From NCBI RefSeq assembly GCF_024346715.1, contig NZ_AP024852.1, forward strand, positions 3,534,001-3,598,000: 64,000 nt of DNA, read 5' to 3'. This document shows, in pieces, positions 45,587 to 52,739 of the stretch. Both the position numbers and the translations under genes were made by a program. A model generated the notes under the pieces. The model was given only the letters and a program-made list of their open reading frames with translations, was not told where the DNA came from and did not search any database. Position 1 is the stretch's first letter, and each line of letters starts with the position of its first letter. The stretch is from Photobacterium swingsii. GTDB taxonomy: Bacteria; Pseudomonadota; Gammaproteobacteria; Enterobacterales; Vibrionaceae.

Positions 45587-46903
45587 CTATGATGCAACTG
45601 ATGCCATCTCTGCTGAGCGCGCTTTCATTTTAGACATTGAGTACACCAAGCTCATCACTAACATCACGACCGCTGGCATAATCCAGCTTGCATAGAAATT
45701 ATAAAGCGGCAGTGATTGCTCTAGTGTCTCATTTAAGCCTGTCGGCATCTTACCTAAGATATGTAATGCATCCACACAACCAAACACCGTTGTTGTGATA
45801 ACCGTTGCCATCACGGCTCCTTGGGTTAAGCGCTTGCGTACCGGGGCAATAAATAGCAATACAATCGCAATCGGGTGTAAGGCTACAACAACAGGTAAAG
45901 TAATCGCTAGCAACTGATCCAAACCAATATTTGCCACCAAGCCAGACGCTATCATGGTTGCCCACACACTGGCCTTGTACGATACCGGGGTAAATGTACG
46001 ACTGTAGAATTCACTGCCTGCTGTCGTAACACCAATCGCAGTCGTCAAACACGCCAATACCATGACAGAGCCCAATAGCAAGGTACCATAAACACCAAAG
46101 TGCAAGGTCGTAAATGCCGTTAAGATTTCACCACCGTTTGAGAAATCTGAGCCTAGATCTGCGCTGGTACTCCCGATATAAGCTAATGCAATATAAACCA
46201 AGGCCATCGCGACGGCATACATCGCTGCTGCGTAAAAGGTATATTTCGCAATTGCTTTCGGTGCAGTGACACCCATACCCTGAATCGCGCGGAAAATAAC
46301 CCAACCAAAACCAATAGAACCCAGCGCATCCATCGTCATGTAGCCCTGAGTTAGACCTTCTGCTAAAGCATTCTGTTGATACACTTCAGCGGTTGTCACA
46401 ACATCCCCACCAGGAAACGCCACCGCGAAAACACCCAAGGTCGTTAGCATTACAATCAAGACCGGCGTTAGCCATTTACCTAGCGAGTCCACCAGCTTAC
46501 CTGGATACAACGAAAATAAGATAGCCGCTAAACAAAAAGCTGCAGAGAAAAAAGGAAGCGCGGCATCGCCAACAAAAGGGGCGAAAGTAAATTGATAAGC
46601 AACCGTAATGGCACGAGGAATAATAAAAGCAGGGCCAATAACAATGAAGACCATCACCCAAAAGCTGGTTGCAACACGGCGTGGTAGTGCCGCGGTTAGA
46701 TTGTCAGAGCCATTTACGATAGCCACCATTACCAGCGCTAATGCTGGTAACCCAACGCCTGTAAGCAAAAAGCCAACCATGCCACTTAAGAAGTGATCAC
46801 CCGCTTGATAGCCCAAAAAGGGAGGGAAAATTAGATTGCCTGCGCCCAAATACATGGCGAAGGTCATAAAGCCTAAAGCGGCGATATTGCGTGCACTTAA
46901 CAT
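45587..46903 (-). CDS. brnQ: Branched-chain amino acid transporter BrnQ
   Basis: A 438-residue protein with about 12 membrane helices, LIVCS family, importing leucine, isoleucine and valine with a cation. The N-terminal GFMTFAMYLGAGNLIFPPFL and GYQAGDHFLSGMVGFLLTGV are family signatures. AGGA lies 5 nt before the ATG. A 175-nt leader with a branched-chain-rich leader peptide and competing hairpins precedes it (see 47079-47171), suggesting control by aminoacyl-tRNA supply. Confidence 0.95.
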   Translation of the reverse strand: MLSARNIAALGFMTFAMYLGAGNLIFPPFLGYQAGDHFLSGMVGFLLTGVGLPALALVMVAIVNGSDNLTAALPRRVATSFWVMVFIVIGPAFIIPRAITVAYQFTFAPFVGDAALPFFSAAFCLAAILFSLYPGKLVDSLGKWLTPVLIVMLTTLGVFAVAFPGGDVVTTAEVYQQNALAEGLTQGYMTMDALGSIGFGWVIFRAIQGMGVTAPKAIAKYTFYAAAMYAVAMALVYIALAYIGSTSADLGSDFSNGGEILTAFTTLHFGVYGTLLLGSVMVLACLTTAIGVTTAGSEFYSRTFTPVSYKASVWATMIASGLVANIGLDQLLAITLPVVVALHPIAIVLLFIAPVRKRLTQGAVMATVITTTVFGCVDALHILGKMPTGLNETLEQSLPLYNFYASWIMPAVVMLVMSLVYSMSKMKARSAEMASVAS

Positions 46904-47078
46904 AGTTATCCTCGGCGTTTCATTACCAAAGCCAGATCAATAAGGTGACCAAATTGGCTGTGTTTGCATTGGTATATCGGTGTAGTGAAATCAGCTTGGA
47001 GGAAAGTTAGTAAGGAGGGATATTATTGATATTATTCCTGCCAACTTTCTCAAGCTGACAGAAATTGCGTATAGCCTG

Positions 47079-47171
47079 TCAGCTCCGAATCAGGTTCAGA
47101 GAGAGGAGGAGTAGCGCAGGCATCGCAACCAGTGCGATATTCTGACAAATTGTGCGTACGAATGTATTCAC
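47079..47171 (-). CDS. Branched-chain-rich leader peptide upstream of brnQ
   Basis: A 30-codon frame starting at GTG, with AGGAG exactly 5 nt upstream (47177-47181). Twelve of 30 codons are branched-chain: Val5, Ile8, Ile12, Leu14, Val15, Leu20-23 (CTA CTC CTC CTC), Leu25, Leu27, Ile28. The last 14 residues are MPALLLLSLNLIRS. The TGA stop lies in the 5' arm of a perfect 8-bp hairpin. This is the layout of an amino-acid attenuator leader, as in E. coli leu and ilv. Expression is unproven. Confidence 0.6.
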   Translation of the reverse strand: MNTFVRTICQNIALVAMPALLLLSLNLIRS

Positions 47172-47429
47172 AGTGACTCCTACCCCTAAACAGGGACTAT
47201 CCATAATCATAAAAAGAGGGACATCCTCTTTTCGTTCGATGGCTAATGTTATAAACGTCTCGACGATAACAAACAAGCACCAAAATAAAATAAGTTTTTT
47301 GGATTACACCACAACCAGTAATCAGCATATTGCGCTGGTTTTTGACTCTCAAAGCAGAACTATTCACTTAACAAGTGACTAACAAACACAAACACCCTAT
47401 AAGCGGGATAAACGACAAACAATACGCAC

Positions 47430-47453
47430 AAAAAAGGAGCCATTCGGCTCCTT
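47430..47453 (-). terminator. Terminator after yjaG
   Basis: Minus-strand AAGGAGCC - GAAT - GGCTCCTT with a six-T tail. Confidence 0.92.
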
Positions 47454-47479
47454 AATAGAATGATGCGATTCAATGCTGC

Positions 47480-48067
47480 TTATAAAGCAATACCGATATT
47501 ACTAACAGGTTCATCACGAAGCTCATCGCGTAAGCTACGAATTAGTTCAATATCACGTTTCTCTGCATCTTTCAGTGCGCGGAAAATTGCCCACTGCACA
47601 TCCCACTCTTCACATACGGCTTCATTTTCTTTTTGGTTCTCGTTGGTGATTTCTTCACCCGAGCGAGCCATTTCTAAATCCGCAACGGTTTCTGCTGACA
47701 GCGAACTGATCTTGTTGATCGTCTCCAGCATAAGATCACGATCCAGCATGGCGTGGAGTAAATCAGCCAAAGCGACACAAGCGTCAATTGCAGGATTCAC
47801 CGCGTAAAGGTCAAAATCATCAGCACTTGGGACCATATCTTCAAGCTTTTCTAATTGCTTTTCGAAGTTAATCTTTGCCGATTTAACCGTTAAGATTTCC
47901 CAGATGCTATCGAGGATAACGCGGTAGGTATAAGCGTCGGCAAACTCCGTTTCCTCACAGAACAGCACATAATTGGGATACATACGTTCACATAACGACA
48001 CCATAAAAGTAAGGTGTTGCCACGGTTCTAATTTCTCTAAACGAAGCTGAACTGGATTTTTTAGCAT
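47480..48067 (-). CDS. yjaG: DUF416 family protein YjaG
   Basis: A 195-residue cytoplasmic protein of unknown function, matching E. coli YjaG (196 residues) along its length. It starts MLKNPVQLRLEKLEPWQHLT, with FMVSLCERMYPNYVLFCEET, MVPSADDFDLYAVNPAIDAC and the C-terminal EKRDIELIRSLRDELR. The start at ATG 48067 is preferred over an in-frame TTG 27 bp upstream. In E. coli it lies directly before hupA; here brnQ and the CNNM gene separate the two. Confidence 0.94.
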   Translation of the reverse strand: MLKNPVQLRLEKLEPWQHLTFMVSLCERMYPNYVLFCEETEFADAYTYRVILDSIWEILTVKSAKINFEKQLEKLEDMVPSADDFDLYAVNPAIDACVALADLLHAMLDRDLMLETINKISSLSAETVADLEMARSGEEITNENQKENEAVCEEWDVQWAIFRALKDAEKRDIELIRSLRDELRDEPVSNIGIAL

Positions 48068-48196
48068 GGAATAATCTGCGATAGTGGTTTGCAACGAATT
48101 CTACTTGATAATACCAAGCTGAACAATTAACTACAGGCTTCAACAGCAAGATCGATAAGAATCCCACCATATTCATCAGCCCAAAAGGAAAATGGC

Positions 48197-49108
48197 ATGC
48201 ACAAGGTAATGATCGTCTCGCGTCAACATCGGGTTTACCGCGATTTACTCGCTCAATCCTCTCTGCCAGACTTGAGCGTAACCGACGATCCTCAACAAGC
48301 CACTATCATTCTAGCGGATCCGCCACGAATTGCGGATCAACTGGATGACTACCCCAAATTACAGTGGCTACAATCCACCTTTGCTGGAGTTGATGCGCTA
48401 ACGGCACCTCAGCTACGCCGCGATTATCGTTTGACCAATGTACGAGGCTATTTTGGCCAGCTAATCAGTGAATATGTACTGGGGTTTCTGATCGATCGCT
48501 TTCGCCATATCAGTCATTATCAGCAGCTAAACCAACGACAGGCTTGGCAGCCTCAGCCCTATCGTTCATTAGCCGATCTGAAGATTGTCATCTTAGGCAC
48601 AGGGTCGATCGGCACGCACTTAGCCCAAGCGAGTCAAGCATTAGGTTTAACCGTTATTGGCGTCAACCGCCGAGGCCATCATAATAACCCTGCGTTTGCT
48701 CGCAGCTATTCTCATGAATCACTCAGCGATGCCTTGGCTCAGGCTGATGTCATCGTCTCAACCTTGCCTGCGACCACAGAAACCAATGATTTGCTCAATG
48801 CCACCAGCCTACAAGCCTGCAAACAGGCATTGTTATTTAATGTCGGGCGCGGTAATGCCATCTGCGAGCACGGGTTATTAACCGCTATCAAACAGGGACA
48901 TATTGCCCACGCTTATCTGGATGTCTTCAAACAAGAACCTTTACCACCCGCACATCCATTCTGGGCAAGTGAACACATCACAATCACCCCACATATCGCG
49001 GCGGAAAGTTTTCCCGAGCAAGTTATGACTATCTTTACCGAAAACTACCACCGTTTCCGTCAGCAACAAGCGCTACAATACTCAGTAGACTTCCAACAAG
49101 GCTACTAA
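48197..49108 (+). CDS. D-2-hydroxyacid dehydrogenase (GhrA-like)
   Basis: A 303-residue NAD(P)-dependent dehydrogenase. The Rossmann motif is VILGTGSIGTHLAQASQALG. Catalytic Arg is in FNVGRGNAICEHGLL, Glu in FKQEPLPPAHPFW and His in TPHIAAESFPEQV, the usual Arg-Glu-His triad. Close in form to glyoxylate/hydroxypyruvate reductases, but the exact substrate is uncertain. It is 6 bp before the glycosylase-like gene, so the two are probably co-transcribed. Confidence 0.9.
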   Translation: MHKVMIVSRQHRVYRDLLAQSSLPDLSVTDDPQQATIILADPPRIADQLDDYPKLQWLQSTFAGVDALTAPQLRRDYRLTNVRGYFGQLISEYVLGFLIDRFRHISHYQQLNQRQAWQPQPYRSLADLKIVILGTGSIGTHLAQASQALGLTVIGVNRRGHHNNPAFARSYSHESLSDALAQADVIVSTLPATTETNDLLNATSLQACKQALLFNVGRGNAICEHGLLTAIKQGHIAHAYLDVFKQEPLPPAHPFWASEHITITPHIAAESFPEQVMTIFTENYHRFRQQQALQYSVDFQQGY

Positions 49109-49114
49109 CACAAG

Positions 49115-49696
49115 ATGACGCAACATTTTAGCAACCTGCTAGATCGTGTGCGCGCGTGCACGATCTGCCACGATCATCTCCCATTGGGTCCTCGCCCTAT
49201 TGTTCAAGCAAACCCACAGGCACGATTGTTGATTATTGGGCAAGCACCTGGCACTCGCGTCCATGAAACTGGCATACCATGGAATGACCCCAGCGGTGAG
49301 CGTTTGCGTACTTGGCTCGATCTTCCACCTGACATATTCTATGACAGTAGTAAAATAGCCATTATACCCATGGGACTTTGCTACCCCGGCAAAGGAAAAT
49401 CAGGCGATCTACCGCCACGACCAGAGTGTGCCCCTCATTGGCACCCTCAACTATTGCCAGTGCTGCCTAAGATCGGCATGACTTTGCTCATCGGTCAGTA
49501 CGCACAAAAGCACTACCTAACGGATAAACCCAAAACACTGACTGAGACCGTTAAGCAGTGGCGAACGTGGGCACCGCAATATTTGCCGCTGCCTCACCCA
49601 TCGCCACGTAATACGCTGTGGCTTAAACGTAACCCATGGTTTGAAGAAGACGTAGTGCCTTATATCCGTGATTACGTCCACCAGCACCTGAAGTAA
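49115..49696 (+). CDS. Uracil-DNA glycosylase superfamily protein, possible Fe-S type
   Basis: A 193-residue UDG-fold protein. Motif 1 is LLIIGQAPGTRVHETGIPWN; motif 2 is HPSPRNTLWLKRNPWF. Four cysteines at 15, 18, 89 and 105 have the C-x2-C ... C-x15-C spacing of 4Fe-4S family-4 uracil-DNA glycosylases. It may excise uracil or a related damaged base; the exact substrate is not known. It sits where E. coli has nfi (endonuclease V) between hemE and yjaG. Confidence 0.85.
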   Translation: MTQHFSNLLDRVRACTICHDHLPLGPRPIVQANPQARLLIIGQAPGTRVHETGIPWNDPSGERLRTWLDLPPDIFYDSSKIAIIPMGLCYPGKGKSGDLPPRPECAPHWHPQLLPVLPKIGMTLLIGQYAQKHYLTDKPKTLTETVKQWRTWAPQYLPLPHPSPRNTLWLKRNPWFEEDVVPYIRDYVHQHLK

Positions 49697-49714
49697 TAAG
49701 ACTTTATCTTGAGA

Positions 49715-49746
49715 CAAAAAAAGCCCACACCGTAGAGGTATGGGCT
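49715..49746 (-). terminator. Terminator after hemE
   Basis: Minus-strand stem AGCCCATACC / GGTGTGGGCT (one mismatch-type wobble), 5-nt loop, then a T-run. It lies between the convergent glycosylase gene and hemE. Confidence 0.85.
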
Positions 49747-49809
49747 GTTCATTCATCTTTATGTCACGCGTTACCTCACTCAAAACAGCTAAGGCTAAGC
49801 GTTAACGTA

Positions 49810-50877
49810 TTATTTGTGGTATGGCTTAGACAGCTCATGCACTGCTTCTACAAATACACCCGCGTTTTCAGGCGGCACATCTAGGTGAATACCGTGGCCT
49901 AGGTTAAAGACATGGCCTGTACCTTCGTCACCGTAACCTTCAAGGATAGTTGCCACTTCTTGGCGAATACGCTCAGGTTGAGCATATAACATAGAAGGAT
50001 CCATGTTGCCTTGCAGTGCAACTTTATCGCCAATACGTGCTTTGGCATCCGCAATATTAATCGTCCAATCTAGACCAACCGCGTCACAGCCTGTTGCTGC
50101 GATTTGCTCTAACCACATGCCACCATTTTTGGTGAATAGGGTGACAGGTACACGGCGGCCTTCGTTTTCACGGATCAGACCATCAACAATCTTGTGCATG
50201 TAACGCAGTGAGAACTCGTTGTAATCACGTGGTGTCAGTACACCGCCCCAAGTATCAAATACCATCACAGATTGCGCACCCGCTTTGATTTGTGCGTTGA
50301 GGTATTCAATCACGCTATCAGCCAGTTTATCGAGCAATAGGTGTAGGGTTTGTGGCTCTGCATACATCATCTTCTTGATCTTGGTGAAGGCTTTTGAGCT
50401 ACCACCTTCAACCATGTAAGTCGCTAGTGTCCATGGGCTACCAGAGAAACCGATCAGCGGCACTTCACCTTGAAGATCTTTACGGATCTGACGCACTGCG
50501 TTCATAACGTATTGCAGTTCACCTTCAGGATCGGGCAGGCCAATTTTTTCTACGTCGGCTTTGCAAGTAATTGGACGCTCAAATTTAGGACCTTCACCTG
50601 CTTCAAAGTAAAGACCCAGACCCATCGCATCTGGAATGGTTAGAATGTCTGAGAATAGGATCGCCGCATCAAGTGGGAAACGACGCAGTGGCTGAAGGGT
50701 TACTTCACTTGCCAGCTCAGCATTCTTACACAGCGACATGAAATCACCAGCAACGCTACGTGTCGCACGGTATTCTGGAAGATAACGGCCAGCTTGACGC
50801 ATCATCCACACAGGGGTGCAATCTACTGGTTGCTTTAGCAACGCACGTAGGTAACGGTCATTCTTTAATTCGCTCAT
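49810..50877 (-). CDS. hemE: Uroporphyrinogen decarboxylase
   Basis: A 355-residue haem-pathway enzyme converting uroporphyrinogen III to coproporphyrinogen III. The start [20 protein letters not shown] has GGAG 6 nt upstream; a start 12 bp earlier is less likely. Signatures are [16 protein letters not shown] and [17 protein letters not shown]. It is 255 bp downstream of nudC, in E. coli-like order. Confidence 0.97.
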   Translation of the reverse strand: MSELKNDRYLRALLKQPVDCTPVWMMRQAGRYLPEYRATRSVAGDFMSLCKNAELASEVTLQPLRRFPLDAAILFSDILTIPDAMGLGLYFEAGEGPKFERPITCKADVEKIGLPDPEGELQYVMNAVRQIRKDLQGEVPLIGFSGSPWTLATYMVEGGSSKAFTKIKKMMYAEPQTLHLLLDKLADSVIEYLNAQIKAGAQSVMVFDTWGGVLTPRDYNEFSLRYMHKIVDGLIRENEGRRVPVTLFTKNGGMWLEQIAATGCDAVGLDWTINIADAKARIGDKVALQGNMDPSMLYAQPERIRQEVATILEGYGDEGTGHVFNLGHGIHLDVPPENAGVFVEAVHELSKPYHK

Positions 50878-51019
50878 TTGAAACTCCATGGGTAAATTCT
50901 GTCGCGTATTGTATCACTCCCTAGCGGCAACAAAAGAGGGCAATTGTTAAGCAGATCAAGTTTACTGCAACATTCTGATTACTCTATTTGTGAGAGAGCC
51001 ATAAGACGTGATACAAAAC

Positions 51020-51102
51020 GAGCGTGCTAGCAATAATAACAACGACTTACTCATCAGAGAGTAATGAATCACACCTTATCCCTCCCTTCGGAGGGTTTTT
51101 TT
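51020..51102 (+). ncRNA. Candidate small RNA between hemE and nudC
   Basis: On the plus strand, antiparallel to both flanking genes, a strong intrinsic terminator (CCCTCC-CTTC-GGAGGG at 51080-51095, then seven Ts) has no gene to terminate. Upstream are a hairpin TTACTC-N6-GAGTAA (51047-51064) and a single-stranded A-rich stretch AATAATAACAACG, similar to Hfq-binding sequence. A weak promoter (TTGTGA near 50988, TACAAA at 51012) would start near 51020-51024. The terminator is certain; the RNA is a prediction. Confidence 0.45.
51080..51102 (+). terminator. Orphan plus-strand intrinsic terminator
   Basis: A 6-bp GC stem with a 4-nt loop and a T7 tail on the plus strand, inside a gap between two minus-strand genes. 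Confidence 0.88.
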
Positions 51103-51132
51103 ATCTCTGACTCCCTCCCTACCTCTTTAGAG

Positions 51133-51909
51133 TTATTTCATTTTTTCTAACGATAATTCGATAAGGTGCCGAGCAATAGTTCCCTTAGGAGCAACCTCAG
51201 GCAGGGTTGCTTTCGTGGCCCAAACAGCATCACTCAACTCAGTATAATCTGGCTTTAATTCACCGCTTTGGTAGTCGGCTAAAAAGCCCATCATTAAATT
51301 AGATGGAAATGCCCACGGCTGGCTGCCGACATAACGAATATTACTGACAATGATCCCCGTTTCTTCTAATACTTCACGAGCCACGCATTGCTCTAGCGTT
51401 TCACCCGCTTCAACAAAGCCTGCAATAACAGTGTACATGCCTGTCTTATGGCGAGGGTGCTGTGCTAACAACAACTCGTCACCACGGCGCACTGCGACAA
51501 TCACGCACGGTGAAATACGCGGGTAGTGGTGGCTATCGCACTGCTGGCACACCATGGCAATATCCATTTCAGCTAACTGGCATTGGCCACCGCACGACGG
51601 ACAATATTTTTGGGTATGCAGCATATGCGACAGTTGCGTTGCACGCCCCACTAAATCAAATAAAGCTGGCGCCACATCCAATAATTCACGTTGAGTGTGA
51701 AAATCTGCACTATTCAGCGCTTCGGGCGCTTCAAGCCAATACACAGGGTGATTATTGTATTCACCAACTTTTCTTGCCAAATCAGTATCAAACGCCAATT
51801 CATTGGCAGTAAGTAGTGGAAGTTCACCAAATGGAAGGTAAACCTTACGATCTTGTACTACACACCAATACGCTATTTCTTGTTTATTTAACATCAATGT
51901 TACATCCAT
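51133..51909 (-). CDS. nudC: NAD+ diphosphatase / RNA deNADding enzyme NudC
   Basis: A 258-residue Nudix hydrolase that cleaves NADH and removes NAD caps from RNA. A zinc site is formed by Cys103, Cys106, Cys121 and Cys124. The Nudix box is GFVEAGETLEQCVAREVLEE followed by TGI. The NADH-specific SQPWAFPSNLM motif follows it. Start at 51909 gives the E. coli length (257); a start at 51894 is possible. Confidence 0.95.
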   Translation of the reverse strand: MDVTLMLNKQEIAYWCVVQDRKVYLPFGELPLLTANELAFDTDLARKVGEYNNHPVYWLEAPEALNSADFHTQRELLDVAPALFDLVGRATQLSHMLHTQKYCPSCGGQCQLAEMDIAMVCQQCDSHHYPRISPCVIVAVRRGDELLLAQHPRHKTGMYTVIAGFVEAGETLEQCVAREVLEETGIIVSNIRYVGSQPWAFPSNLMMGFLADYQSGELKPDYTELSDAVWATKATLPEVAPKGTIARHLIELSLEKMK

Positions 51910-52044
51910 CCTTGCAGGGTACCGTTTTTACTGGCAATCTAAACTTGATAACGGAATATGAATCCGCATACAAGGTTCTCTTTATTAAGAGTTTCATAGG
52001 TATAGTATCTTGTTAGGATACTGGTAGATCATGAGGGCATGGTC

Positions 52045-52527
52045 ATGTTGAGTAAATTTGAGCAAGTACAACAACAATGGGGCGGCACCAGCGACGTCAT
52101 TGACCACTGGTTAATGTCACGTCAACAGTTGCTGATTGATTACTGTAAACTTGCAGGGCTACCGCCCTTTGAAAGCAGTAAAAATCAACTACCTGAAGCC
52201 TCTCAATTACAACTATTCTCGCAACAACTCGTCGATTATATTTCCGCTGGCCATTTTAAGATCTATGACATGGTGATGGCACGCTGGAACGATACGGGAT
52301 ATTCTCCGACTGAAGATATCTCCCAGCTATACGTAAGAATCACCCAAACGACCGATCCCCTATTAAATTTCGCTGACCGCTATTGTGATGCTGATGAAGC
52401 CACAACGATGGATAGTTTCGATCAGCACTTATCCGCAGTTGGTGAGCTTATCGAGCAGCGTTTTGCACTTGAAGATAAGCTGATTGAATTAATCAGCGAA
52501 AGCCTGGCTTGCCCTCCGGGCGCATAA
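52045..52527 (+). CDS. rsd: Anti-sigma-70 factor Rsd
   Basis: A 160-residue all-helical protein binding sigma-70 and regulating its competition with alternative sigma factors. The start at 52045 has GAGGG 7 nt upstream; the ATG 6 bp before it is too close. Rsd/AlgQ segments are LVDYISAGHFKIYDMVMARW and ALEDKLIELISESL. It is divergent from nudC, as in E. coli, and next to rpoBC in convergent orientation. Confidence 0.92.
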   Translation: MLSKFEQVQQQWGGTSDVIDHWLMSRQQLLIDYCKLAGLPPFESSKNQLPEASQLQLFSQQLVDYISAGHFKIYDMVMARWNDTGYSPTEDISQLYVRITQTTDPLLNFADRYCDADEATTMDSFDQHLSAVGELIEQRFALEDKLIELISESLACPPGA

Positions 52528-52684
52528 AGGCCAGCAAGTAACAGATAACGGTGAGGCAGCCTAGCTGCTTCTCGTTGTGCCTGTAATACCCCATTATCTG
52601 CCACATATTAACGAAAGCAAGTGCTGCCCTCGGCACTATCATCCACCAATCTATCTTACCTTTCCGCTATAAACGCCAGAAAAC

Positions 52685-52712
52685 AAAAAGGCATCCCTAA
52701 GGATGCCTTTTT
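52685..52712. terminator. Terminator after rpoC
   Basis: AAAAAGGCATCC - CTAA - GGATGCCTTTTT, symmetrical, serving the minus-strand rplKAJL-rpoBC operon and probably rsd. Confidence 0.93.
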
Positions 52713-52739
52713 AATATCAATCAAGTATGACTACGATGA

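Larger units (their letters stand above)
46904..47479 (-). promoter_or_regulatory. brnQ leader and promoter region
   Basis: A 576-bp gap between yjaG and brnQ. On the minus strand, in order, it holds the yjaG terminator (47430-47453); a promoter (TTGTTT at 47271-47276, 17 bp, TATAAC at 47248-47253); a hairpin with U-run (47211-47232); a leader peptide (47079-47171); hairpin A (47054-47083, its 5' arm containing the leader stop); and alternative hairpin B (46993-47056), which shares three bases with A. A 9-bp tandem repeat AATAATATC also lies here. Confidence 0.6.

Noticed and set aside
47460..47807. Ser-rich plus-strand frame over yjaG
   Set aside because: It is an antisense shadow of the conserved yjaG gene; composition is typical of reverse-strand frames.
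51080..51102. Terminator for nudC
   Set aside because: The T-run is on the plus strand; on the nudC strand the stem is followed by ATAAGG with no U-run.
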